A DNA stretch of 57,730 bases. Source: Ruminococcus sp. (lineage in GTDB: Bacteria > Bacillota > Clostridia > Oscillospirales > Ruminococcaceae). Shown piece by piece: positions 41,375 to 49,293 of this stretch. The stretch lies in NCBI GenBank assembly GCA_015066715.1, contig SVNU01000004.1, positions 1 through 57,730 of the forward strand, read 5' to 3'. A program made the position numbers and the translations under genes. The notes beneath the pieces were generated by a model, which ran no database searches, was not told the origin of the DNA, and saw nothing but the letters and a program-made list of their open reading frames with translations. Each line of letters begins with the position of its first letter. Position 1 is the first letter of the stretch.

Positions 41375-42277
41375 TTAATAGGTGTATTTAGCCATAATCT
41401 GCCGCAACACTTCCACAATATCAGGATTTGCATATCCACCTGAAAGCAATCTGTTTTCATACACCTTTTCCAGCTTTTCGATATAATCAGCAGTAACGCT
41501 CATATCAAGCTGACTTTCACGGGTGATTGTCGGGTCGTTCATAATGCCATAATCCCTGTAAGCAAACGGATTTCCAATAGGGTTAAGCATCGCACGCAGA
41601 CCTCCGTCCACACCACAAAGGCTCATTTCGTTTGCCGCCTTGAAAAGATTACGCTGAGTGATTTTCCCGTTTTCGGAATAGCTGTCCATAATTTCCGCAC
41701 GGATTTCAACATCGCTCATATCGCCGTAAAGTGCTTCTCTGCGTGCCTTTTTAGCTTCTGCCGCACCTCCGCAGGCTACGTTCACTTCATCGTTGAATTG
41801 ACGTATTATGGACATATACTTATCGTAAGGAAGCGGGGGAGAAACGTAATCAATTGCCGCCGCATCAAGAAAGCTTTCACCGTAGCAATACTGATATTTT
41901 TCATAAATAGCCTTGTACTTGTCCGCATTGTTCATTCCCTCAAAGCCGCTTGCCTCCTGTTCGGCAGTAAGACTTGCAAAATGACCTGCGTTGCGGAAAT
42001 CAAAACAGCTTGCCTTGTAGTCCATTCCTATTCGGATATACATATCCTGCGTAGAGTCACCTGTTTTGTAATACTCCTCCTCGCCAATAGTACGCTTTGA
42101 AAGATTAGCAACACCGATATTCTGTACGCTTGCCGAAAGGCTCAGCGTATCCTTGAAACTTTTAGACTCGTCTTTCGGTGCTTCTTCAAGCTTGCGGAAG
42201 TTATTGCGGTAACCGATAACATTTCCGCTACTGTCGAGTGAGCCAACGTAGCCGTATGTATTAGTTCCTGTAATCAT
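41375..42277 (-). CDS. Unknown protein, paralogue of the upstream neighbour (operon gene 4)
   Basis: A 300-residue protein overlapping the preceding gene by 4 bases. It shares MDYKASCFDF, DKYKAIYEKYQYCYGESF and the ALYG/EIMDSY segments with the 304-residue gene. Both begin with an Asn/Tyr-rich opening and LD..GNVI. No signal peptide or membrane helix. This pair looks like an old duplication. Function unknown; the low-complexity N-terminus recalls proteins of appendage or phage-tail systems, without specific support. Confidence 0.65.
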   Translation of the reverse strand: MITGTNTYGYVGSLDSSGNVIGYRNNFRKLEEAPKDESKSFKDTLSLSASVQNIGVANLSKRTIGEEEYYKTGDSTQDMYIRIGMDYKASCFDFRNAGHFASLTAEQEASGFEGMNNADKYKAIYEKYQYCYGESFLDAAAIDYVSPPLPYDKYMSIIRQFNDEVNVACGGAAEAKKARREALYGDMSDVEIRAEIMDSYSENGKITQRNLFKAANEMSLCGVDGGLRAMLNPIGNPFAYRDYGIMNDPTITRESQLDMSVTADYIEKLEKVYENRLLSGGYANPDIVEVLRQIMAKYTY

Positions 42278-43188
42278 AATGCACCTCCTAAAAATTTCGC
42301 CATAACCTGATTTAAAACATCCCCATATTCAGGGTGATAATAACAGTTTGTTGCAACTCTGCTTTCGTAAATTCTCTGCATATTTCCAAGATACTCAGCA
42401 GAAACCTCATCATCAAGTATAGCTTCACGAAGTGCAAATTTGTCGTACTTCATTTCAGTGAAGATATTAAATCCGTAAAAAACTCCAGGGACTTCTCTGC
42501 AAGGGTCAGCACAATTTATTAATTCTGCACCTACACCGCAGCGTCCCATTTCGTCAGCCATTTTTATAAAATCACGAATAGTCATACCTTCATAGTAATA
42601 CTTATCAATAATTTTTTCACGGATTTGATAATTACTCAGATTTTCACCATAAAGTGCTTCCGCTCTAATTTTACAAAAGTCAGCTTCACTTCCGCAAGCC
42701 GCTTTAACCTCGTTCACAAACTCTCTAGTTATAAGACGATATGGGTCGTCCCAGCTCATTGGATTTTCGTAGCATACCGAAAACGCAAAAATGAAATTTT
42801 CACCGTAGCAATGCTGATACTTTTCATAGATTGCTTTGTATTTTTCAACATCTGTCATTCCTGTGAAGTCCTCATTTGCTGTCAATTCATCAAAATCACC
42901 TGCATTGGTAAAATCAAAACAACTTGCCTTATAGTCCATACCCATCTTTTGATTGGGAGGGTACTCTATAGGGTCACTAAATTCAGCAACCGGCAGCTTG
43001 TCGATTTCCAAATTATAATTTTGGGCTTTCTCTGCCTGTGCCGCCTCAACTGTTTCAACCAAATCACGAAAGCTCATGTTGGCGCAGGAGCGTTCGCTGT
43101 GAGTAGGCAAGGAAGCGTTTTTATTGATAACATTTCCGTTGTTATCAAGTGTTCTTACATATGGATTATAGCTAATATTATTTATCAT
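42274..43188 (-). CDS. Unknown protein, paralogue of the downstream neighbour (operon gene 3)
   Basis: A 304-residue protein with CAGGAGGA before the ATG. GMDYKASCFDFTNAGDFDE and EKYKAIYEKYQHCYGENF are shared with the next gene, and the overall order of segments is the same. Several cysteines (for example in CYGENF, GRCGVG) are conserved between the two. A palindrome TAAAATATATTTTA (43259-43272) and a TATACT box in its 95-base upstream gap suggest a separate promoter. Confidence 0.65.
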   Translation of the reverse strand: MINNISYNPYVRTLDNNGNVINKNASLPTHSERSCANMSFRDLVETVEAAQAEKAQNYNLEIDKLPVAEFSDPIEYPPNQKMGMDYKASCFDFTNAGDFDELTANEDFTGMTDVEKYKAIYEKYQHCYGENFIFAFSVCYENPMSWDDPYRLITREFVNEVKAACGSEADFCKIRAEALYGENLSNYQIREKIIDKYYYEGMTIRDFIKMADEMGRCGVGAELINCADPCREVPGVFYGFNIFTEMKYDKFALREAILDDEVSAEYLGNMQRIYESRVATNCYYHPEYGDVLNQVMAKFLGGAL

Positions 43189-43282
43189 ATAAATTCCTCC
43201 TGATAAATTAAATTCGGCGTTTAGTATAATCCCTTTTTCCCTCAGATATATTAAACCATAAAATATATTTTACGGCTTAAAA

Positions 43283-44110
43283 CTAATTGTTTTCGCTGTA
43301 CAACTTTGCAAGCAGAATTTCCGTCATGGAAAAATCGTCAGACCTTGCTTCATTGCTTAGCTTCTGTACCTTGCAATATTGCTCAACCGTATCACGCAGT
43401 CCTCTTGAATGTGACTTTATGTATTCAATTCTTTCCGTTGCCTTTTGAACAAAGTTTTCCTCCGTTCTTCCCGAACGTTCAAACAACGGACTGTTTTCGT
43501 CAGCCTCATTCAGATATGCCGAGCGTATTCCCGTTATTGATGAAAGTGCGTCAGCGTATTGGTTGTAAACCTTGCACATTATGTTCTCGAAAAAAGCAGG
43601 ACGATTTTCACTCACCTCATAAGGCTCATCTGTAACAAGCTTATCAATAAGCTTCTGAACGTCTGCAAGCGCATTTTCCACAGCTTCACGGGACACTGTT
43701 TCACCCACTTCAAAGTGTCCGAAATCGTACTTGCCCTCGGGAATAATTATTTCTCCATCGCTTTCAAGTAGCTTTTCATAGTACGTTCTTTCATCGCAGT
43801 AGCTGTTGAAACGCTCAATGTCCTGCTTTTCGCCATTGATTTGCAAACGGAGAATTTTCTGCATCTCGGAATGAATTGCCGAAACAGATGAAGATTTATC
43901 CGCTTTTGTTTTGTTCGCTTCTGCAAGCATCTGAGTAATTTCAGCCTTTGTCTTGTCATCAGCCTTTGCGTACCTCTCGAAAATCGTGCTCAAATCAAGA
44001 GAGTCCGACCTGCCGCAAAGCTTTTCAAAAACAGCATTTCCTATCTGCTTTTTCTGCAATGGTGAAGCAGACGGAGAATTGATATTTATGTTGTTGGTGT
44101 TGATAATCAT
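43283..44110 (-). CDS. Unknown coiled-coil-rich protein (operon gene 2)
   Basis: A 275-residue protein overlapping the upstream gene by 4 bases. The first 15 residues are Asn-rich (MIINTNNININSPSASP), as in the neighbours. The rest is helical and charged. No family recognised. Confidence 0.6.
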   Translation of the reverse strand: MIINTNNININSPSASPLQKKQIGNAVFEKLCGRSDSLDLSTIFERYAKADDKTKAEITQMLAEANKTKADKSSSVSAIHSEMQKILRLQINGEKQDIERFNSYCDERTYYEKLLESDGEIIIPEGKYDFGHFEVGETVSREAVENALADVQKLIDKLVTDEPYEVSENRPAFFENIMCKVYNQYADALSSITGIRSAYLNEADENSPLFERSGRTEENFVQKATERIEYIKSHSRGLRDTVEQYCKVQKLSNEARSDDFSMTEILLAKLYSENN

Positions 44111-44787
44111 AGCTTACCTCCGTAACGTAAATTGCCAATCATATCTTTGATTGCATTTCTGTCCATAAGGCAGTTATCCTTGTAATTCGGGTCAAGGTAT
44201 TGGTTCTTCATTTCCTTCATAACATCTTTGGATGTTTCGCCGATGTAATCGCCTCGGTTTGCGGCAAAATTATTCCTTGCAAGATAATTAGCCATTGTTC
44301 TTTCACTTGCTGAAATCAGCTTTTCGCAGTATGCTTCAAGTTCCTTGTTGAGTGCAGTGTAATCCTCATCAACAAGTCCGCCGACAGCATAGGCTTCGTC
44401 AAATTCCTTGCCAATGTCTGCAACTCTTTTGGCAATCTGTTCAGCAGAAAAGCCTTTGAGCCCTCCGAACATATTATTGAACTGAATACGGTTATCACGG
44501 TTCAAGGCATCCGTAACGCAATGACGAGCAACTCCGCTTGTGGAAAATTCACCTTTTGCAACTTCAAGAGCGTCAACATACAATGACTGCTTTGACTTTT
44601 CACTTACAATAACCGTGTCACGCTTTCTTTCCGTAGAAATTTTTACATTACAGTTTTTCGGCTGAACTTTTGAAAGGTCAAACTCAATATTGTTTTCCGA
44701 TTTAAGCTCACGCATACCACGAGGATTTTCGCCGCAAAGTCTTACATTAACCAGCTGTGCAAGATTGGTGTTGTTTGTTATTGTCAT
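44107..44787 (-). CDS. Unknown helical protein (operon gene 1)
   Basis: A 226-residue protein; GGAAGGA precedes the ATG. It starts MTITNNTNLAQL and ends RNAIKDMIGNLRYGGKL. It is the first of four leftward genes (44787-41375), three joined by 4-base overlaps, and its N-terminus shares the short Thr/Asn-rich style. No enzyme motif seen. Confidence 0.6.
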   Translation of the reverse strand: MTITNNTNLAQLVNVRLCGENPRGMRELKSENNIEFDLSKVQPKNCNVKISTERKRDTVIVSEKSKQSLYVDALEVAKGEFSTSGVARHCVTDALNRDNRIQFNNMFGGLKGFSAEQIAKRVADIGKEFDEAYAVGGLVDEDYTALNKELEAYCEKLISASERTMANYLARNNFAANRGDYIGETSKDVMKEMKNQYLDPNYKDNCLMDRNAIKDMIGNLRYGGKL

Positions 44788-44860
44788 AAAATCAATCCTT
44801 CCAAAAGATTAAAATTCTTCTTATCATATATATCGTCAGAAAATTTAACATCTTTAAAAA

Positions 44861-45250
44861 TCATTTACATAGCTTTCTTTTACTCTTTGCCAAGCTGAAA
44901 ACAAGCAAAAGAACAGACAGAATTATTCCCGCAGTGACATTGAAAATCTGACCGCAAATTATTGCTGAAAACAGGTTTTCCATAGGTGTGGCAGGGTCTA
45001 AAATTGTAAGCTGAAGCAGAATGTAAAGCAGTGAAAATGCCAGTCCTGAAACAGCAGGGATTACTGCCAATGAGAACTTTGCGGATTTACTTTGCAGTAC
45101 CGCAGTTATGACTGACAGCATCAGCAATGCAGGAAGTATCACGGCAGTGCTGTTTACACGCATATCGTAGATATAAAACAGAGCGATAACCGTTGCGGCA
45201 TAAATAAGTGCATAAGCAATTATAAATTTGTTATTCAGAAGCTTCTTCAT
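44861..45250 (-). CDS. Small membrane protein at the end of the sigma-factor operon
   Basis: A 129-residue protein from MKKLLNNKF; AAGGAGG before the ATG, overlapping the preceding gene by 20 bases. Four hydrophobic helices. Its position suggests it works with the anti-sigma factor or its signal. Confidence 0.65.
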   Translation of the reverse strand: MKKLLNNKFIIAYALIYAATVIALFYIYDMRVNSTAVILPALLMLSVITAVLQSKSAKFSLAVIPAVSGLAFSLLYILLQLTILDPATPMENLFSAIICGQIFNVTAGIILSVLLLVFSLAKSKRKLCK

Positions 45251-46262
45251 AATTTTCCTCCTTACGCAATGACTTTGCAATTTCGTATACCGTTTCCTTA
45301 TCAAGATTTGAGCGAACAGAAAAGATATAATAGCCGCCGTCCCATATAAAATGATGATAATTATGATTGTCGCAGTAATAAAACGCTTCACATTCGTATA
45401 TATTTGTTTTCTCTATCTCAGCGCCCTCCGTGTTGAGAAGAATATCATATTCTGCCTTTGTCCACTGCTCAAAATTAATAATCTTATCGCCTTTGCGATA
45501 CTCGGCACATCTGGAAATATCAGTTTCAAACCAGAGATCATACTCATAATCGCTTAAATCGTAGCTTATCGTATAAACTTCCTCAATGGTTTCGGGTATC
45601 AGATTTTTCACAACCTTTACAGACTCCGCAAGACGTATCATTCTGTCACGTCCGAGGTTTCCTATAATCTCCAGAATATAATCACCGTTATCCCAGCTTA
45701 TAAGATATTCGTTATCCCATAAATCAATGATATAGCCATCGTGACCGTTAATAGCTATATACTCCATAACACGGTCTTCTGTATTTACGTTGACATTATA
45801 TTTGTTTTTTACTGTCTGCATAAAACTCAAATATTTATTTTCAGCTTCATTTTGATAAAAATGATTAATGAATGGCATCCATTCAGCAGGTTCTTCGGAG
45901 TAACTGCACTCAAACCCCTCTGGCACATCAAACATATAGAGTTCCTCTATCACTCTCGGTGTACCTTCAGTGTCAGTCGATTTTACAACGGTATAGGTTT
46001 CGTGATGTTCAAAGGAAAACTGCTTGAACAGGCTTTCAAAAGCACCTGTACCAACAGCGGCAAGGACGGCAACAATCGCTGCTGTTGCAATGAATATGCC
46101 CAGCTTTTTGAAGGACAGGGCAGGTTTTCCGTGCTTCAAAAGCCGCTTCATTTTCTTTTCAAAGCCTGCGGAAAATTCGTGATGTGGAATTTCAGCAGGG
46201 ATAAAGGCTTCACATTCTGAAATCATTGCTTCACGCAATGCAAGTATGAAATTACTTTCCAT
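45231..46262 (-). CDS. Membrane anti-sigma factor (DUF4367-like)
   Basis: A 343-residue protein; start at MESNFILAL from GAGGAGGTG. Residues 1-50 are cytoplasmic and charged; a membrane helix (about 56-78, LGIFIATAAIVAVLAAVGTG) is followed by an extracellular domain. The domain ends with EECEA-type motifs and repeated WDxGxYIxE/S patterns, typical of DUF4367 proteins beside ECF sigma genes. It overlaps the sigma gene by 11 bases, which fits translational coupling. It should hold the sigma factor inactive. Confidence 0.75.
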   Translation of the reverse strand: MESNFILALREAMISECEAFIPAEIPHHEFSAGFEKKMKRLLKHGKPALSFKKLGIFIATAAIVAVLAAVGTGAFESLFKQFSFEHHETYTVVKSTDTEGTPRVIEELYMFDVPEGFECSYSEEPAEWMPFINHFYQNEAENKYLSFMQTVKNKYNVNVNTEDRVMEYIAINGHDGYIIDLWDNEYLISWDNGDYILEIIGNLGRDRMIRLAESVKVVKNLIPETIEEVYTISYDLSDYEYDLWFETDISRCAEYRKGDKIINFEQWTKAEYDILLNTEGAEIEKTNIYECEAFYYCDNHNYHHFIWDGGYYIFSVRSNLDKETVYEIAKSLRKEENYEEASE

Positions 46263-46788
46263 TCTGCACCTCCTCAAGAATATCCGCAAGAACTGCTTTC
46301 CCACGTTCTATACGTTTGTACACTGTGCCTTTGGGCAAGTTCAGCATTTCTGCAGTTTCCTTAACAGAGAAGCCCTCCACATAATGCAGAAAAAGCACGT
46401 CCTTGTACATCTGCGGAAGCTGCTTGATTGCCTCAACGAGCTCATTGTAACCGTAATTATCAAAGGACTCAACCTCTGTATTATCCTTTGCGGACAACTC
46501 CTGAATGAAGCTTTCCCGCCGCTTGTTACTGCGGAGAATGTTTATCGACGCATTCCGCACAATTACTACAAGATAGGGCTTGATGTCCTGACGGGAAATG
46601 TTATTCACTTTATCAAAATGCCTTGCAATATTCAGAAAGGACTGGTGAACAGCATCTTCTGCGTCCTCATTGTTTTTAAGTATCTTGAATGCAACCGCAT
46701 ACATCAGCTGGCTGTATTTTATGTAAAGCTCTTCAAACCTGCTTTTCAGGTCATTGGTTTCAATTACCGAAAGATATACTCCGAGCAA
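46252..46788 (-). CDS. ECF RNA polymerase sigma factor (sigma-70 family)
   Basis: A 178-residue protein with a TTG start preceded by ACGGAGGA. Region 2 (DAVHQSFLNIARHFD) and region 4 (LHYVEGFSVKETAEMLNLPK then GTVYKRIERGK) are intact. Size is normal. It forms an operon with the membrane anti-sigma and the small membrane protein. Confidence 0.9.
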   Translation of the reverse strand: MLGVYLSVIETNDLKSRFEELYIKYSQLMYAVAFKILKNNEDAEDAVHQSFLNIARHFDKVNNISRQDIKPYLVVIVRNASINILRSNKRRESFIQELSAKDNTEVESFDNYGYNELVEAIKQLPQMYKDVLFLHYVEGFSVKETAEMLNLPKGTVYKRIERGKAVLADILEEVQNGK

Positions 46789-46935
46789 AATAGTTCCTCC
46801 GTTTTCGTTATAAATGTGTTCCTATATATAATAACATCTTTTGGAGTGATTTTTGGACAAAAAGCTTTAACTTGAAGATTATTTTTCTGAATGGCATAAA
46901 AATCTGTATCTGATTATGGTTGATATGACGAAAAA

Positions 46936-46966
46936 CACCATTGCTTCCGATAGAGAAACAATGGTG
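46936..46966 (-). terminator. Terminator of the FtsW-like gene
   Basis: CACCATTG / CAATGGTG stem, followed on the minus strand by TTTTTC. Confidence 0.7.
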
Positions 46967-46977
46967 CAGATAATTAT

Positions 46978-48315
46978 TTAAGCATTAGCCTTCCTGTTAG
47001 TGTTGATTTTCCTTTCAGGCATAAGGTCTTTTCGGCGGTATACCGAGGCAAAAATTCCAACAAGTGCACCGCTTGTGACAGCATTGAATATTCCGTTACT
47101 CATAAATGGTGCAGTAACAAAGCTTTCCATTGCTGTTGTGTAACCAAAATTTGATGCAATAAAAGCAACCGACATAAATAGGAATACAATTCCGATTGAA
47201 AAAGCTGTAAGTTTTCCGAAGCGGTTTTGTATGCGGCTTGATATAATGAGCATTATCAAAGGCAGAAGCACAAGAATAACAGCAACAGTTATTCCTGCAA
47301 ACAAACCGAATTGAGCAATTATTGCTGTTAAAATATGTGAGTTGTTAGCTTCCGTAAGACTTGTACTTATAACTCTGCTACTGCCGAAAAGTGTTGCTTC
47401 GGAAATGATTTCCCGTATCATATTCTGTTCCCAGTCAGCAGTTGAGCCGTTGTAGCGAATATTACGCAAAATCTTGACTACGGTTAAGCCGATTGCTGCA
47501 AGCGACGCAGGTATGTACATAAAAAGATATGCCGTTGTTTTATTTACTTTGAAATAATCGTCTTTGACAGCAATTGTCATAATTGCAAGTGCGGCAATAC
47601 CCACAAGAATTGCTCCCGAAAGACAAGGTGCGTAAAGCGAAATGAGTGCAGGCGGAACAACAAGCACAAAACAGCTTAATACAAACCATTTGAAATTTTT
47701 TCCGCGCATTGAAAAAACAAATCCGCACATCAGCGGCACGAGAAGTGCTGACCCATAAAAAGCAAAATGTCCTGAAAGTGTATTTCGGAACGCAATTGTT
47801 ACCCATTCAGTGCCGCTTACATTTGCAATATTAGCTCTGCCTACATTCCAAATCACTATAACTGCGAGTAATAGCGTAAAAGCAGCATAAGCAGTTTTAG
47901 GCTTGCGAACAAGAATTGTATAATCGGCAAAATAAAACAGCAATGCAGCTGCTATGCAGATGATTGCATTGGGAATATCACTGTTTATGAAAATATTATA
48001 AGCAGGCGGAAATGCAAAAAAGCCTTCTCCCAAATGCCGTGCAATAATACCTGTGAACAGAAGAACTAAAGAGGGGAGAAAAACGGCTAATGGAAAGCTT
48101 GGACGGTGTGCAGAGTCAAGTCCTACACCGGCTTCAACAGGGTCACCCATTGTTTTTACAGCTTCTTCCTCAGCATTTTCTTCGGGAAGTCCGACGGCAA
48201 TAAAGGCTTCTGTCTGCTCGTCAATGTGGGATACAAGCTCAGCCTTCAATGGTTCGTGAACAGCTTTGCACCGAACCTGTTCAAGCACAGTATTGATATA
48301 TTCATCCTTCTTCAT
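46978..48315 (-). CDS. FtsW/RodA/SpoVE-like membrane protein with N-terminal HAAS/permease-prefix domain
   Basis: A 445-residue protein. The first 65 residues (EELVSHIDEQ-type, DAxxGLPEENAEEEAVKTMG segment) are the alpha-helical HAAS domain seen in proteins beside PadR regulators. About ten helices follow. The region EANNSHILTAIIAQFGLFAG corresponds to the conserved loop of SEDS glycosyltransferases. SEDS proteins polymerise peptidoglycan. It overlaps the PadR gene by 4 bases. Confidence 0.75.
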   Translation of the reverse strand: MKKDEYINTVLEQVRCKAVHEPLKAELVSHIDEQTEAFIAVGLPEENAEEEAVKTMGDPVEAGVGLDSAHRPSFPLAVFLPSLVLLFTGIIARHLGEGFFAFPPAYNIFINSDIPNAIICIAAALLFYFADYTILVRKPKTAYAAFTLLLAVIVIWNVGRANIANVSGTEWVTIAFRNTLSGHFAFYGSALLVPLMCGFVFSMRGKNFKWFVLSCFVLVVPPALISLYAPCLSGAILVGIAALAIMTIAVKDDYFKVNKTTAYLFMYIPASLAAIGLTVVKILRNIRYNGSTADWEQNMIREIISEATLFGSSRVISTSLTEANNSHILTAIIAQFGLFAGITVAVILVLLPLIMLIISSRIQNRFGKLTAFSIGIVFLFMSVAFIASNFGYTTAMESFVTAPFMSNGIFNAVTSGALVGIFASVYRRKDLMPERKINTNRKANA

Positions 48316-48650
48316 ACAGCCGCACCTCCGTCAAGAACCTTATTTACAGCACCGCTGAATAAACTCCATTCATTCTTTTTGTCTGCAAGGAAACCGTTGC
48401 CTTTATCAGTAATTGAATAGTATTTTCTCATTCTGCCGTTTTCAGCTTCCGCTTCCCGTGAAGAAACATAACCAGCTTTTTCAAGAGAATGTAGAAGGGG
48501 ATAAAGCGTTCCCGCTTTAAGAGAAAAAGTGCTGTCAGAACGTTTTTCCAGCGTTTCAATCATTTCGTAACCGTACATTTCTTTTTCGGCAAGCAGATGA
48601 AGGATAAGCATTCCTGTTGACCCTGCCATAAGACCTTTATCGATTTTCAT
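48312..48650 (-). CDS. PadR-family transcriptional regulator
   Basis: A 112-residue protein. GMLILHLLAEKEMYGYEMIE and LKAGTLYPLLHSLEKAGYV are the PadR winged-helix signature, with RKYYSITDKG as wing. It is the first gene of the two-gene operon with the FtsW-like gene, so it probably controls it. Confidence 0.92.
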   Translation of the reverse strand: MKIDKGLMAGSTGMLILHLLAEKEMYGYEMIETLEKRSDSTFSLKAGTLYPLLHSLEKAGYVSSREAEAENGRMRKYYSITDKGNGFLADKKNEWSLFSGAVNKVLDGGAAV

Positions 48651-48660
48651 TGCACGTTGC

Positions 48661-48712
48661 CTCCTATATATAGATTATCTACATACATTATATATCGACC
48701 ATCTATATATGT
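48661..48712. promoter_or_regulatory. Candidate PadR operator/promoter
   Basis: The 52 bases upstream of padR contain the inverted arms ATATATAGAT and ATCTATATAT about 25 bases apart, with further TATAT repeats between. Confidence 0.5.
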
Positions 48713-48872
48713 CAAGAGGAAAATATAATTTGCAAAAAAATTCTCCACGTATTCAAACGAAATAATTTTTTAAGCATTTACTTTTTGTAAGAAGTAATAT
48801 ATTTATTGAAAAAAATGGATATATATGCTATACTAAAAAAGACATATCTCAATAAATGTAAGGAGAACAGCT

Positions 48873-49292
48873 ATGACAATAAAAGTAAACATAAAACAGC
48901 TCGGAAAAAAGAAGAGCAAAATTGCGGAAGCTCCGTTTAAGCTTGAAAATTCTCCCGTTACTGTTAAAGAACTGATATCAGAGGCAGTGCATACCTGTGT
49001 GACGGAATATAACCGCCGTGTTGAAAAGGGTGAAGCAGCAGAGCCGCTGTCGGCTGCTGAAATAAATGATATGAGCGAAATAGGGAAGATTGCTTTCGGG
49101 ATAAATTACAGCGGCAAAAAAGCAAATGAAGCTGCCGCACTTGAAAATGCTTTGCAATCCTATGAGGACGGTCTGTACCGTGTTTTTATCGGTGAAAATG
49201 AAGTCGGCGGATTATCCGACAACATAGAATTAAATGAAAATGACAGCGTTACATTTATAAGACTTACAATGCTTACAGGAAGGATGTGGTAG
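48873..49292 (+). CDS. Small protein, possible beta-grasp (ubiquitin/MoaD-like) fold
   Basis: A 139-residue protein; AAGGAG precedes the ATG and a TATACT box lies at 48829. It opens with a strand pattern TIKVNIKQLGKKK, then PFKL..VTVKELI, and ends with a last strand RVFIGENEVGG / NDSVTFIRLTMLTGRMW. This order resembles MoaD/ThiS-type beta-grasp proteins, with a helical insertion in the middle. The ending is not a Gly-Gly tail. It is one base from the giant DUF4132 gene. Confidence 0.6.
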   Translation: MTIKVNIKQLGKKKSKIAEAPFKLENSPVTVKELISEAVHTCVTEYNRRVEKGEAAEPLSAAEINDMSEIGKIAFGINYSGKKANEAAALENALQSYEDGLYRVFIGENEVGGLSDNIELNENDSVTFIRLTMLTGRMW

Positions 49293-49293
49293 T

